Positions 1-11,059 of a DNA stretch of 64,000 bases are shown one piece after another. Numbering within the stretch: position 1 is the stretch's first letter; the number at the start of each line of letters is the position of its first letter. Source of the stretch: Sipunculus nudus. Taxonomy: Eukaryota; Annelida; Sipuncula; Golfingiida; Sipunculidae. The stretch lies in assembly GCA_026874595.1 (NCBI GenBank), contig CM049312.1:24421956-24485955 (forward strand). The letters run 5' to 3'. The notes beneath the pieces were generated by a model that saw only the letters and a list, made by a program, of their open reading frames with translations, was not told the origin of the DNA and did not search any database. Position numbers and translations under genes: made by a program.

Positions 1-2574
1 GAATTTGATTGAACGATTTTGCCCTTTATTTTGATATTCATGTTCTTAACCGGGACTGTTGTGTTGCCAGGGAACCCCTCTGCGTCCCTACGTGTGATAT
101 GTGTGTGTATTTAAGGAAAATGTTTCATTTCTGTGGTGGTTTCGACATAAGTAAAGAATAAGCAAAGCATAAGCAAAGTGTAAGCAAAGGGTTCCCTCTT
201 CATAAATGCTTTCTTGAACCATTTTCTGAAGAAATAATGTATTATTTGACTTTGCGGGAGTCTAATCATGTCGAAAATACAAAGCAATGTAGTAAAATTG
301 AGGTAAAATTGGAAAATGAGTCCCTAAAATCCATATACAACTTTTAGAAAGTAGCAGAATTATATATTTGTGAATCTGATTGAACGGTTTTGACCTGTAT
401 TTTGATATTCATGTTCAGAAACGGGCACTGTTGTGTAGCCAGGGAATCCTTTCGGGTCCCTACGGGTCATATATGTTTAATTTTAGGAAAATGTTTCATT
501 TCTGTGGTGATTTCGACGTAAGGAAAGAATAAGCAAAGCATAGGCTAAGTGTAAGCAAAGGGATTTTCTCTTCATCAAAACTTTTTTGGACCCTTTTTCT
601 AAAGATATAATGTGTTATTGGCCTTTGCGGGATTGTAATTGTGTCGAAAATATCTAAACATTGTAGTTAAATTGTGGACAAATTGAAAAATGGGTCCCCA
701 AAAGCAATATATAACTTTTACAAAGCAGCAGAATTATATTTGTGATTTTGATTGAACGGGTTTGTCCTTTATTTTGATATTCATGTTCACTAACAGGCTC
801 TGTTGTGTAGCCAGGGAGCCCTTTTGCGTCCCTACGGGTGATATGTGTGTATTTAGGGAAAATGGTTCATTTCTGTGGTAATTTCGACGTAAGCAAAGAA
901 TAAGCAAAGCATAAGCAAAGTGTAACCAAAGGGTTTCCCTCTTCATAAATGCTTCTTGACACCATTTTCTGAAGTAATAATGTATCATTTCACTTTGCTG
1001 GAGTCTAATTAGGGGGAAAATATTAAAAAACTGAAGTTAAATTGTGGTAAAATTGGAAAATGGGTCCCCAAAATCCATATATAACTTTTAGAAAGTAGCA
1101 GAATTATATATTTGTTAATTTGATTAAACGGTTTTGACCTGTATTTTGATATTCATGTTCACAAACCGGCACTGTTGTGTACACAGGGAACAATTCTGCG
1201 TCCCTGCTGGTCATGTCTGTATGTATTTGAGGAAATTGTTTCATTCCTGTGATGATTTCTACGTAAGCAAAGAATAAGCAAAGCATAAGCAAAGTGAAAG
1301 AAACTTGATTCTCTCTTCATCAAAACATTTTGGGACCATTTTCTGAAGAAATAATGCGTCATTGGACTTTCTGTGAGTATAATTCTGTCAGGAATGGTTA
1401 AACAATAAATCTATATTGTGTCAAAATGAGAAAATGGGTCGAAAAAAATCAATAAATTACTTTAAAAAGTAGCAGTATTATACATTTGTAAATATCATTG
1501 AACGAACTTTCCCTTTATTTTTTCTTTATTCCTGTTCATTCTCCGGCACTCTTGTGTAGTCAGGGAAACCTTCTTCCACCCTACGGGTCATATAAGTGTG
1601 TATTCTAGGAAAATGTTTCATTTCTGTGGTGATTTCGACGTAAGCAAATAATAAGCAAAACATAAGCAAAGTGTAAGCAAAGGGTTTCCCTCTTCATAAA
1701 TGCTTTTTGCACAATTTTCTAAAGAAATAATGTATATTTGACTTTGCTGGAGTCCTTTTTATGTGGAAAATATTAAATAACTGTAGTTAAATTGTGGTAA
1801 AACTGGAAAATGGGTCCCCAAATTCCATATATAACTTTTAGCAAGCAGTAGAATTATAGATTTGTGATTTTGATTGAACGATTTAGCCCTTTATTTTGAT
1901 ATTCATGTTCATAACCGGCACTGCTGTGTAGCCAGGGAACCCTACGTAGCATATCTGGGTTACACATGTGTGTATTTTAGAAAAAAAAAATTCGTTTTTG
2001 TGGTGATTTCGACTTAAGCAAAGAATAAGCAAAGCATAAGCAAAGTGTAAGCAAAGGGTTTCCCTCTTCATAAATGCCTATTTGGGACCATTTTCTAAAG
2101 TAACAATGCATCATTGGACTTTCTGTGAGTCGAATTCTGTCAGGAATGGTTAAACAATGAAGCGATATTGTGTTAAAATTTAGAAAATGGGTCGAAAAAT
2201 TCAATAAAATACTTTAAAAAATAGCAGTATTATACATTTGTGGGTATCATTGAACGAGAACTTTCCCCTCTTTTTCTGTTCATTCTCCGGTACTGTTGTG
2301 TAACCAGGGAACACTTCTGCGTCCCTACGGGTCATATAAGTGTGTATTTTAGGAAAATGTTTCATTTCTGTGGTGATTTCGACGTAAGCAAAGAATAAGC
2401 AAAGCATAAGCAAAGTGTAAGCAAAGGGTTTCCCTCTTCATAAATGCTTTATGGTACAATTTTCTGAATAAATAATGTATTATTTGACTTTGCGGGAGTC
2501 TCATTCTGTGGAAAATATTAAATCACTTTAGTTAAATTGTGGTAAAACTGGAAAATGTGTCCCCAATTTCCATA
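1..2574. repeat. ~373-bp satellite array, left part (7 units)
   Basis: Seven head-to-tail units are marked by the motif (g/c)attgaacg at about 7, 378, 750, 1122, 1496, 1872 and 2248, giving a 371-376 bp period. Each unit carries a block close to actgttgtgtagccaggga, then four tandem ~11-bp words of the form taagcaaagNN, then a gttaaa/tcaaaat tail. Two tail types alternate: one with ctttgc(g/t)ggagtc, the other with ctttctgtgagt and a gtcaggaatgg block. Short ORFs on the minus strand here share the unit period and are not genes. The last unit is broken at 2574-2576 by a transposon. Confidence 0.95.
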
Positions 2575-2576
2575 TA

Positions 2577-4449
2577 CAGTGGAGCGCCATTCATCCGAAC
2601 ACCGTTTATCCGTAAAATCGTTTATCCGTAATTAAAACTGGAGAACCAAAATTATGACCGTTTATCCGTAATTTTGAAAATCTGGAAATATAAAAATAAT
2701 ATTTATTCAATAAGAAGAACTGATAATGGCTCGTGTATTTACACTCGGTCGGTCGCGACTAATTATGAATGCATCACCCGTTCGTTTCTGCAGGTGTGAC
2801 AACGCCTAATTACAAGTTCATTCACAATTTAGCAAATCTTCACCACGACAACACAGCACTCAAGTTTCATGTCAGATGGAGTCAGGGTCTCGCAAGCGTA
2901 AACGCCATGTCCTGTCACTTGAAGACAAGCTTAGCATTCTGTAGAGACTTGATCGAGGCACCAAGGCAGCTGAGCTGGCCAGAGAGTTCAATGTTGGCAG
3001 ATCTACTATTAGCGACATCAAGAACAGTGGTCAGAAGCTATAGGATTTCAAGGGCCAGATGCCAGACACGCATGCTTCCAAGAGACGAAAGACGATGCGC
3101 ACGGCGTCTGATGACAAGCTGGATGCGGCCGTATACACATGGTTTCTGCAGGAACGGTCCAAAGGCAGCCCGGTCAAATCCCGATGGAAAAGGCAGCGAT
3201 GTACAACAAGTCGATGCATGGCTCTGACAGTACATTTTTGCGTCAAGTGGGTGGCTCAAGCGGTTCAAGGAACGTCACGGCATCCGGCAGCTTGAGATTC
3301 AGGGCGAGGCCTTGTCAGCGGACACCAGCCACATCGGCGAATTCCGATCCCACGTGCGTGAATTGCAAGAACGGGAAGGTTTGAGAGACTGTCAAGTGTA
3401 CAACGCCGACGAGACAGGTCTCTACTGGAAGGTTTTGCCTGACAAAACCCTAGCTGATGCGCCCGAGAAATGTGCTGCTGGACATAAGGTGTCAAAAAAG
3501 CGGATTACTGCTCTGTTGTTCACCAACGCAACCGGTGAACACAAAGTGCGCCCCCTGGTCATCGGGAAGTCAAGTAAACCAAGGTGTTTCAAGCACGTGA
3601 ACATGGACTCCCTGCCTGTGGCGTATCGGGCTCAGAAAAACGCGTGGATGAGCCGTGAGCTCTTCACGGATTGGTTTCACAAGGAATTCGTCCCGTCCGT
3701 CCGTCAGTATGCCAGGGAGAGTCTAAGGCAGACGCCAGCACGCGCATTACTTCTTGTGGACAACTGCCCCGCCCATCCCATTGAAGATGAACTGCGGACT
3801 AGTGCAGGAACATATGGTGTATCTTCCTGCCGAAGAACTGCACCAGTTAGGTGATGCCTGGAATGACCTGAGACAGTCTACAATCCACAAGTGCTGGAAG
3901 AATTCCCTTTTTCTGGAGCTTAAATCTCCTGCTGGTGCTCAGCCCCCAGCTGATGCGGATGAGGTGGAATCACCGACAGACATTCAGGTCAGCTCAGTTG
4001 CCAAGGCGGTGGACTCGGACTACAGTGAACTGATAGTTGCTGACTGGCTCCACTATGATGGTGATCTACCAACTGCTGCAATGCTGACAGACGAGGAGAT
4101 TGTGCAGTCAGTCACTCAAGAAGCTGCTCCCGAGACATCTGATAATGAGGAAGACACATCAGCCCCCGTGACGCCCCCACCCACAGCTTCAGAGGCATTT
4201 GTTCATGTCGAAGGTGTTCTATCGTGGTAAGAGAGCCTACCGAAGGCCGACCCGCTTCACTCGAGTGTGCTACGCTACATCAGAAATCAGGCAGGCAGTT
4301 ATCGTTCCAGGCAGTCTGATATCCACAGTTTTTTTAACTGATTTTATTATGTGACTTTCTCGATGCATGTGATCCGCCGAACCCCATGTTCATCAGTTTT
4401 CATGTGATATTTGTGTGATATTTCCGCACAATTGTTGTAAATAAACTGT
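2577..4449 (+). mobile_element. pogo/Tigger-type DNA transposon inserted in the satellite
   Basis: The element begins at cagtggagcgcc directly after a TA dinucleotide inside a satellite unit, as expected for the TA-targeting pogo/Tigger branch of Tc1/mariner. Its left end repeats the word gtttatccgtaa, typical of subterminal transposase-binding repeats. The right end runs through an aataaa-containing stretch and re-enters the satellite at about 4450 without the expected inverted copy of the left end. About 20 bp of satellite sequence is also missing there, so the 3' terminus has been lost. It carries the broken transposase described separately. Confidence 0.85.
2876..4230 (+). pseudogene. pogo/Tigger/Jerky-like DDE transposase, broken
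   Basis: Reading starts at the ATG at 2876. It gives a basic N-terminus and a CENP-B/Psq-type helix-turn-helix (KAAELAREFNVGRSTISDIK), both interrupted by TAG codons. After a frameshift near 3200 the DDE domain follows: the first catalytic Asp lies in YNADETGLYW (codon 3408-3410), the second in LLLVDNCPAHP (codon 3759-3761). Family members then carry a third Asp in an LQP(L/M)DQG-type segment. Here sequence jumps from the second Asp almost directly to the C-terminal DAWNDLRQSTIHKCW motif in another frame, so an internal deletion removed the third catalytic residue. An acidic, Pro-rich tail runs to the stop at 4230. At least two nonsense codons, two frame changes and the deletion make it inactive. 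Confidence 0.9.
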
Positions 4450-5697
4450 GCAGAATTATATATTTGTGATTTTGATTGAACGATTTTGCCCTTTATTTTG
4501 ATATTCATGTTCATAACCGGCACTGTTGTGTAGCCAGGGAATCCTACGGGTCATATGTGTGTATTTCGGAAAATGTTTCATTTCTGTGGTGATTTCCCCG
4601 TAGCAAAGAATAAGCAAAGCACAGACAAAGTGTAAGCAAAGGGATATGTCTTCATAAATGCTTCTTGTCGCCATTTTCTGAAGAAATAATGTATTTTTGG
4701 ACTTTGTCTTGAGTATAATTATGTCGGAATATTTTTACGATGTAGATAAATTATGGTAAAATTGGAAAATTGGTCACCATAATCTATAGATAACCCTTTG
4801 AACGTAACAGAATTATATATTTGTGAATTTGATTGAACGGTTTTGACCTGTATTATGATATTCATGTTCGCAAACCGGCACTGTTGTGTAGCCAGGGAAC
4901 ACTTTTGCGTCCCTATGGGTCATATATGTGTGTATTTTAGGAAAATATTTCATTTCTGTGGTGACTTTGACGTAAGCAAAGAATAAGCAAAGCATAAGCA
5001 AAGTGTAAGCAAAGGGTTTCCCTCTTCATAAATGCTTCCTTGAGACAATTTTCAAAAGAAATAATGCATCATTAGATTTTCTGTGAGTCTAATTCTGTCA
5101 GGAATGGTTAAACAATGAAGCTTTATTGTGTCAAAATTAGAAAATGGGTAGAAAAAAATCAATAAATTACATAAAAATAGCAGTATTATACATTTGTGAA
5201 TATCATTGAACGAACATTCCCTTTATTTTTTTTATTCCTGTTCACTCTTCGGCATTGTTGTGTAGCCAGGGAACACTTCTGCGTCCCTATGGGTCATATA
5301 TGTGTCTATTTTAGGAAAATTTTTCATTTCTGTGGTGACTTCGACGTAAGCAAAGAATAAGCAAAGCATAAGCAAAGTGTAAGCAAAGGGTTTCCCTCTT
5401 CATAAATGCTTCCTTGAGACAATTTTCAAAAGAAATAATGCATCATTAGATTTTCTGTGAGTCTAACTCTGTCAGGAATGGTTAAACAATGAAGCTATAT
5501 ATTGTGTCAAAATTAGAAAATGGGTAGAAAAAATCAATAAATTACTTTAAAAGTAGCAGTATTATATATTTGTGATTTTGGTTGAACGGTTTTGACCTGT
5601 ATTTCGATATTCCTGTTCACAAACCGGAACTGTTGTGTAGCCAGGTACCCTTTCGAGTCCCAAGTGTAAGCAAAGGAATTCTCTCTTCATCAAGTCA
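4450..5697. repeat. ~373-bp satellite array, right part (4 units)
   Basis: The array resumes after the transposon with unit markers at about 4474, 4831, 5204 and 5580 (spacings 357, 373, 376). The first unit is short because the insertion removed part of it. The final unit is cut within its aagcaaag block, and at about 5697 the sequence passes into a dispersed repeat also found at 51.0 kb. Confidence 0.93.
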
Positions 5698-5779
5698 CCT
5701 GCTTAAACAAATATGCTATGGACCACCATAAAATACTAGAACTCATTTCGGACTTATTTTTTGCATGGATCGCCTCCAA
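5697..5779. repeat. dispersed repeat, copy 1 (partner at 51000-51090)
   Basis: This segment is roughly 80% identical by eye to 51000-51090. Shared words include aaacaaat(a/g)tgctatg and gcatggatcgc. It abuts the end of the satellite array. No coding sense was recognised. Confidence 0.7.
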
Positions 5780-5814
5780 AATTTTATCAATTGGTCCTAG
5801 CGTCGAGGTGTGGA

Positions 5815-5955
5815 TCCGGGGGCGGATCTCAACTACCAACCATTTTTAAAACCAAATTTAAACCAAGACAGGTAAATTGCTTGGAATAATCATCAATGAT
5901 AGCCGTTGACCCCCCCCCCCCCCCTTGCAAAATATCCTGGATCCGCCGCTAATAT
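5815..5955. mobile_element. short inverted-terminal-repeat element (MITE-like)
   Basis: gggggcggatctc at the left and cctggatccgccgct at the right are roughly inverted copies, bracketing a noncoding interior with a poly-C tract near 5911-5924. A better-preserved relative lies at 16094-16306. Assignment to one family rests on the shared (g)cggatcc ends only. Confidence 0.45.
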
Positions 5956-6550
5956 CATTGCCAAAAGAGTTTGGGGAGGGGGGGGGGGCACGTGCATCCC
6001 CTCCCCCTCACATTTTCCCACCAAGATGCCTTTTTTATTAAAAATGTTCAGTTAACTCTTAAAATGATCTTTCTCTATTTTCATCAACCACATACAAAGA
6101 TTCAGCAGGTAGTCAGTGCCAGGCTTCCATATCTTACCCTTTTTCCTCTCATAAAATCATTACATGGTCTTTTCTCTTCAAATCCTGAATCATGGTAGCC
6201 TATTATATAATTCCTTTTGTGATAGGGGAAATATGAAATTTGTTCATTTATTTTTTTATATGTTGTATAACATAATAATTATTGCAGAATGCCCTTGTCA
6301 CGGTACATTTCCATTCTCTGGTGCCCATTATAAATTTGGGTGTACTGATTTCCTGACATAACTTACAACACATATCTGTTCGCCTTAATTCAGGCCTACA
6401 TTATGTCACTGAATGCCCGAACTGTAAAATGGGACATAAATTTCATATCATAGTATCGGGACGTATATGCAAGTGTAACAGACAATTTCCGATGGGACAA
6501 CTGTGGGGGTGGGGGGGGAGTGTAAGGGGGTGTTTTGGTTAATTGTAGTG

Positions 6551-6551
<1 letters not shown>

Positions 6552-6622
<71 letters not shown>
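6552..6622. repeat. (TA)n microsatellite
   Basis: About 70 bp of uninterrupted TA dinucleotide. It creates spurious Tyr-Ile repeat ORFs on both strands. A second TA tract lies at about 6830-6867. The stretch from 5960 to 6950 otherwise contains only a poly-G tract near 5979 and no recognisable gene. Confidence 0.95.
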
Positions 6623-6636
<14 letters not shown>

Positions 6637-6826
6637 CAAAGAATTATTTAATATGTTATATTTTACTTCTTATTTATGATGTGAACTTAAATCATATTTT
6701 TATATATATGTCTATTTATATGTCTTACTTTAAACGCTTTAATATGGGGACTGCCCATGATTAGGGGGACCATATGTCTTCCTAATAAATTTAACAATTT
6801 TTTTAGTGGTAAAACATTAAAAATTG

Positions 6827-6871
<45 letters not shown>

Positions 6872-6962
6872 TTGTATATAGTCATAACTTGTTGCAAAAA
6901 CTGATGACAGAGTGCTCCATGGGTGACCAGAGCATTTCTTTGTTGTACAGAAAGAACTAAAC

Positions 6963-7040
6963 GAGTTTTTCTGTAGGCATTTCATGACTAATTAGTTTCG
7001 GACCACACGCTCAGAGCGTGTGGCACTCTTCAGACAAGCA
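6963..7040 (-). ncRNA. hammerhead-ribozyme-like motif, intact core, minus strand
   Basis: Read on the minus strand, CTGAAGA (7033-7027) matches the conserved core CUGANGA. It is followed by an 11-nt-arm stem II (GCCACACGC paired with GCGTGTGGT, loop TCTGA), then GAAA (6999-6996), then a short palindromic stem III ACTAATTAGT and the cleavage triplet GTC ending at 6986. Stem I is weak: about four pairs including G-U wobbles. A very short stem III is typical of hammerheads described in Penelope-like elements. Cleavage activity is inference. Confidence 0.7.
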
Positions 7041-7139
7041 ACACCCCCATATCAAGAAGCACTCTAAAAAATCGGATACAAGTACCAATTGTGATTTACA
7101 CCAAAAACAGACAGTAACAGCAGTCAAAAGAAAAAAAAA

Positions 7140-7810
7140 CGAAAGCGAAACATCATATGGTTTTATCCACCATACAGTTAAAATGTCGCCACCAACATCG
7201 GCCGAAATTTCTATAAAATGCTCGATGAAGAGTTTTTCCCAAACCATGTACTACACAAGCTGTTCAACCGCAACTAAATCAAAATCAGCTACAGCTGCAT
7301 GACCAACCTAAAACAGAACATTGATGGGCACAATAGAACTATCATCTCCAAAAACAGCGAAACACCACTAGCCATAAAATGCAACTGTAGAAATCCCACA
7401 GACTGCCCTATACCCGAACAATGCTTTACAGAGTCAGTTATATATCTGGCAACTGTTACCACTGAAGACAACAGTCATAAAGCATATCAGACATACGTCG
7501 GCTCAACACAGAACCCCTTTTGAAACCAGACTTAATAACCACAAAACCTCGTTCAAGAATGCAGCTAGCAAACAAAGCACAGAGCTTAGTAAATACATCT
7601 GGGAACTAAAAGATAACAACGTGCGCCAAAACATAACATGGAAAATTCTCAAACGTGCAAAACCCTACTCTGCGGCAACAAACAGATGTAATTTGTGCCT
7701 TTGGGAGAAATACTTCATTATATGTAAACCTTAACTCGCAACTCTAAACAAAAGAAATGAACTTGTGAAGGCATGTAAACACGCACATAAATTCCTGCTG
7801 CGGAATATAT
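7140..7810 (+). pseudogene. Penelope-like element C-terminus: linker plus GIY-YIG endonuclease
   Basis: Translated pieces in order are: an IGRNFYKML-type linker word, HKLFNRN then an in-frame TAA, KISYSCMTNLKQNI, a Cys pair in IKCNCRNPTDCPIPEQC, the GIY-YIG module with VIYLATV and YVGSTQNPF, then after a frameshift TRLNNHKTSF, LSKYIWELK, WKILKRAKPYS, NRCNLCLWEKYFII and a final CKHAHKFLL. This order matches the C-terminal endonuclease of Penelope-like retroelements. No reverse-transcriptase core is visible upstream, so the copy is 5'-truncated, and it carries stops and frameshifts. Confidence 0.88.
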
Positions 7811-8007
7811 AACAACAACCCCAAACAAGCGACAACGAATAGACCAGCACAATATTAATCTCGGGTTTTCTTATACGCAGCCCCCAGCATTCGGACCAGT
7901 GAAAAATACCAGATGCCGGCCCTCAACAAAGATGGATGTCACCTCACAGCTCATCATGACTCCAGTGACTTTACCCCGCAACTAATATTCACAGCACTGT
8001 TAGGCTA

Positions 8008-8068
8008 AATCATCTGTAGAGTCCCACACGCTCTAAGCGTGTGGTACGAAACTAATTAGTCAGAAAAA
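8008..8068 (+). ncRNA. hammerhead-ribozyme-like motif, degenerate core, plus strand
   Basis: This is the inverted partner of the motif at 6963-7040. The core reads CTGTAGA (8014-8020), one change from CUGANGA. It is followed by a stem II hairpin CCACACGC/GCGTGTGG with loop TCTAA, then GAAA (8048-8051), the palindrome ACTAATTAGT and the triplet GTC ending at 8061. The A-to-T change at an invariant core position predicts loss of activity. Confidence 0.55.
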
Positions 8069-8088
8069 CTAGTTTAGTTTTTTCTGTA

Positions 8089-8089
8089 G

Positions 8090-8150
<61 letters not shown>
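8089..8150. repeat. (TA)n(TG)n microsatellite
   Basis: A TA run passes directly into about 20 TG dinucleotides, right after the inverted end of the Penelope-like remnant. Confidence 0.95.
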
Positions 8151-8152
<2 letters not shown>

Positions 8153-9825
8153 TTTGTGATATTATATGTGATTTTTAACTAGTATTACTGGAGATTGATT
8201 TTATTTCTTGTGACTGTGTTTGTAACACAACATGTAACTTGGCTTATCTAGCCAGGCATACAAGATGCTGCCTAAACGTTTGTGTCCTAAGTGTTATTTA
8301 TTAACACATTTGCACCCTTAACTTATGGTCAGACATTTGTGGTGAAGACAAATTAACTTGCTATTTTGTCTATCCGGCCTTTCATGTAACTTTGTTGGTA
8401 TATGGCACAATTTTAGCTCAGTGCGTCATCTGAGATACATCTGATCTGTGATTACTGTCCGACCAGACGTCCGTGATTATGGCACACAAAACAATTTACG
8501 CTCTAAATACCTTACATGTAATTAGCGGGAAAACTACCCAACCCTGAAAACAGGGCATTGTGTTCCATATTCTTTGCGATATCTAGAAAATAGCCCCTTT
8601 TCATAATGATCCTTTCTTTATGTGGGCACTTGAAATAAGGTCAGCATTTAGTTAGATATGAAATTATTAGCTATAATGTCACAGCAGCAACCATATCTAT
8701 AGTAAAGTTATATTTTATCTTGTGAAGCACGTGTTCGTGAAAGTCTTTGATTTAATTAATATTTTAGATATTGTCCACACACAATACAAGAAACTCCTTC
8801 ATGTGCATGTTTTGAGGATGTAATATACTTTCTTCGTTTTTCTGGTTGGTTAATTCATTATATTTCCTTGATACAACAAGAGTCAGAAGCAATAAATATG
8901 AAAATCAGAAAATATTTTATTCTTCATGAATTTTGTTTCATAGAGATTAATATTTTTTTTCTAATTTCGAAAAGAAATCATTGGGGAAATACATGGGTGA
9001 ATATTCATGCTTTAAAAAAATCAGAAAAGATATATCGTTCACTGTCATTGATCACAATAATAGTAAATTGCTCCGGTCATTTAATCATAAAATATCACAA
9101 AAATATTAATTGCTAATTCAAACATGCTGCTGGTTTCTTTTATTTAGTCAATTTAAAGATTATTGAAATTTAAATTCGTTTAAAATATATATAAAGACTT
9201 TTCCTAAACAGGGCCATAGCCTCGGGGATGGTGGGCAGGTGACAGGGCTGCCCCCCCCCCCCCCGGAATTAAGGTGCAAAAAAAAAATGCAAAGTATATA
9301 TTCTGTATGAAAATGCATCCTCTGCCAGCAACAAAATGCACCAGAATGCAGTAGTATACATACTTACACCCCCTCCTACACCCTCCATCCCCGGGGGCTT
9401 TGCCGTTTTTCGCTTCCGCTTACTGCCCTCTGTTATATTGTTAAGGCTACTGCCCTGCTGAATAAACCGTTTATTTTTATGTGAATCTTAATATATTCCA
9501 TGATTTGTCTTTTAAACTAAACTGTATGCTTATAAACTCATTTTCTTGTACATCTTTAACCGAATTTTTATTTTAAATTCTTCCTTAGTTTACAAATATT
9601 GCATCCCCTGTTTATTTTTGTCTTGGGTAGCCTGATTGTTCCAAGATTGTAACCGAGACCCCCCCCCCCCCAACACACATATTCATCCTCGCCCTAAAAC
9701 TACACCCTCTTACTAAGGAAACAGTGCTAGTTTCGCACCCACCTTACAATATATCTTCCCAACATCTTCATGCCAGATTTGTTTGTATAAATCCACTGTC
9801 ATTCCAGAATATTGACAGACAATTT
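8151..9825. other. AT-rich sequence without recognised genes
   Basis: No credible exon or RNA gene was seen. Poly-C tracts occur near 9253 and 9660. The 9212-9410 stretch has imperfect inverted words (ctcggggatggtggg and ccctccatccccggggg), possibly a small degraded inverted-repeat element. The 82-residue ORF at 8868-9116 is AT-driven and resembles nothing. Confidence 0.6.
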
Positions 9826-9829
9826 TTTT

Positions 9830-11056
9830 GGCAGACCTGAGGTCCATATAAAGGAGTTGTCACATTCAGCGGTCACGGTTCAAGTTTCATCAAAATCACC
9901 ATGCTATGTGTCCAGACCCACAGATCCCAGCCAGTTAGCTATATATAGTGCATCTCAACACAGTTCCCGTAAAGGAGGTCTCTCTGCCTTCGAAGGGCAC
10001 ACAATAGCCTTCACCTACCCCTGGCAGCTTTCAAGAGAGCGATGTATTTTGTCAAGCTGCCTATTGTGCGCAAAACAAACCTTACCATCCAGCAGCAGAG
10101 GAAGTGAAGAAGACGTCAGTTGTCCAAAACTACTGGCACTGGAAAAGTTGTATAGACGAGACGGTGTCTGATGTCATTAATTCAAACACATCGATGGGCA
10201 TCCTACTGTACAGCAAAGGGAAGCCTGCCCTGTTTTTACTGCAGATTTGGTGAAGCCCATTGACTTATCATCTTCAGTCACTGTGGGGAAAGTGCCTTCT
10301 CTGCTGGTCTCTTCACGGATTGGAAAAACAGTTTAGAAAAGTTAAGGAAAAAACGAGAATTCAAAGTTTCATAAAGAGGCGGTTACGAGAGTCACATGTT
10401 ACCTAGATAAGAATATCAATGTTGCGACAACATTGAGCCAGCACCTCAGCAACCTTCAAGATACCTTCTGAAGCAGCTGACCAGCATCATGTATATGGGA
10501 CGTCAAGCTATAGGCCTCGGGAAAGCTGATGAACTGGACAGTAACCTTATGCTGTTACTAAAGCTGACATCAGAGGATGTGCCAGCCCTTTACCAGTGGA
10601 TAGAGAATGATAACTACCTCAGCCATGATATCATCAATGAGATGTTAGAATAAACGGCTACTTCTGTTAAATAACAACTCTTGGTGACATTCACACATCA
10701 CAATTATTCTGATTGATGGCGGATGAATCAAGAGACATTAGCAACATAGAACAAATGTGTGATACGATGGGTTTCAAACAACCTGGAAATTAATGAAGAT
10801 TGCATTGGAATGTATGCATTCAACATAATGGATGCTGAACGTATTACCAGTGCACTTAAGGACATCTTATTGAGGTGTAACATCAGACTTTCTGATTGTC
10901 GATGGCAGGCGTATGATGGGACAGCAACAATGTCTGGGCCACTGACTGGATTAGCTGCACGTCTACAGACAGAATGCCCTGCAGCACTTTATCTCAACTG
11001 CGCGCATTATAATCTTGACTTAGCCCATCAGAGTTGCTCCAGGGAAAGCTTTTAAT
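9830..11056 (+). pseudogene. hAT-family transposase remnant (DUF4371/ZMYM-type)
   Basis: Fragments appear in order through several frames: an FxxCHxC-poor N-terminal stretch, a LEKLRKKREF-like piece near 10335, GKADELDSNLMLLLKL near 10520, WIENDNYLSHDIINEML at about 10600-10650, MADESRDISNIEQM at about 10715-10755, and an uninterrupted stretch 10759-11055 with VIRWVSNNLEINEDCIGMY and RWQAYDGTATMSGPLTGLA. The Asp residues in DESRD and YDGTATMSG fit the catalytic positions of hAT transposases of the DUF4371 type. The C-terminal dimerisation region is absent and several stops interrupt it. Confidence 0.8.
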
Positions 11057-11059
11057 ATC

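Larger units (their letters stand above)
6950..8091 (+). mobile_element. Penelope-like retroelement remnant with inverted terminal segments
   Basis: The segment is bracketed by inverted copies of about 75 bp (6950-7034 and 8014-8090) sharing actaattagtttcg and ccacacgct...agcgtgtgg. Between them lies the 3' coding end of a Penelope-like element: the linker and GIY-YIG endonuclease, in several frames. Both outer sides run into TA/TG microsatellite (6830-6867 and 8089-8150). Penelope-like elements carry terminal segments called pLTRs, in which hammerhead ribozymes have been reported; both ends here show such motifs. Confidence 0.85.

Noticed and set aside
734-2413. Several 60-85 codon minus-strand ORFs
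   Set aside because: They recur with the ~373-bp satellite period and reflect the repeat unit, not genes.
6448-6639. Tyr-Ile repeat ORFs here and at 16887-17156, 17074-17361, 20604-20915 and 36320-36563
   Set aside because: Products of (TA)n microsatellites; where real exon sequence is included it is annotated separately.
6901-6950. CTGATGA on the plus strand as a hammerhead core
   Set aside because: No GAAA follows a stem at the required place, so the fold cannot form.
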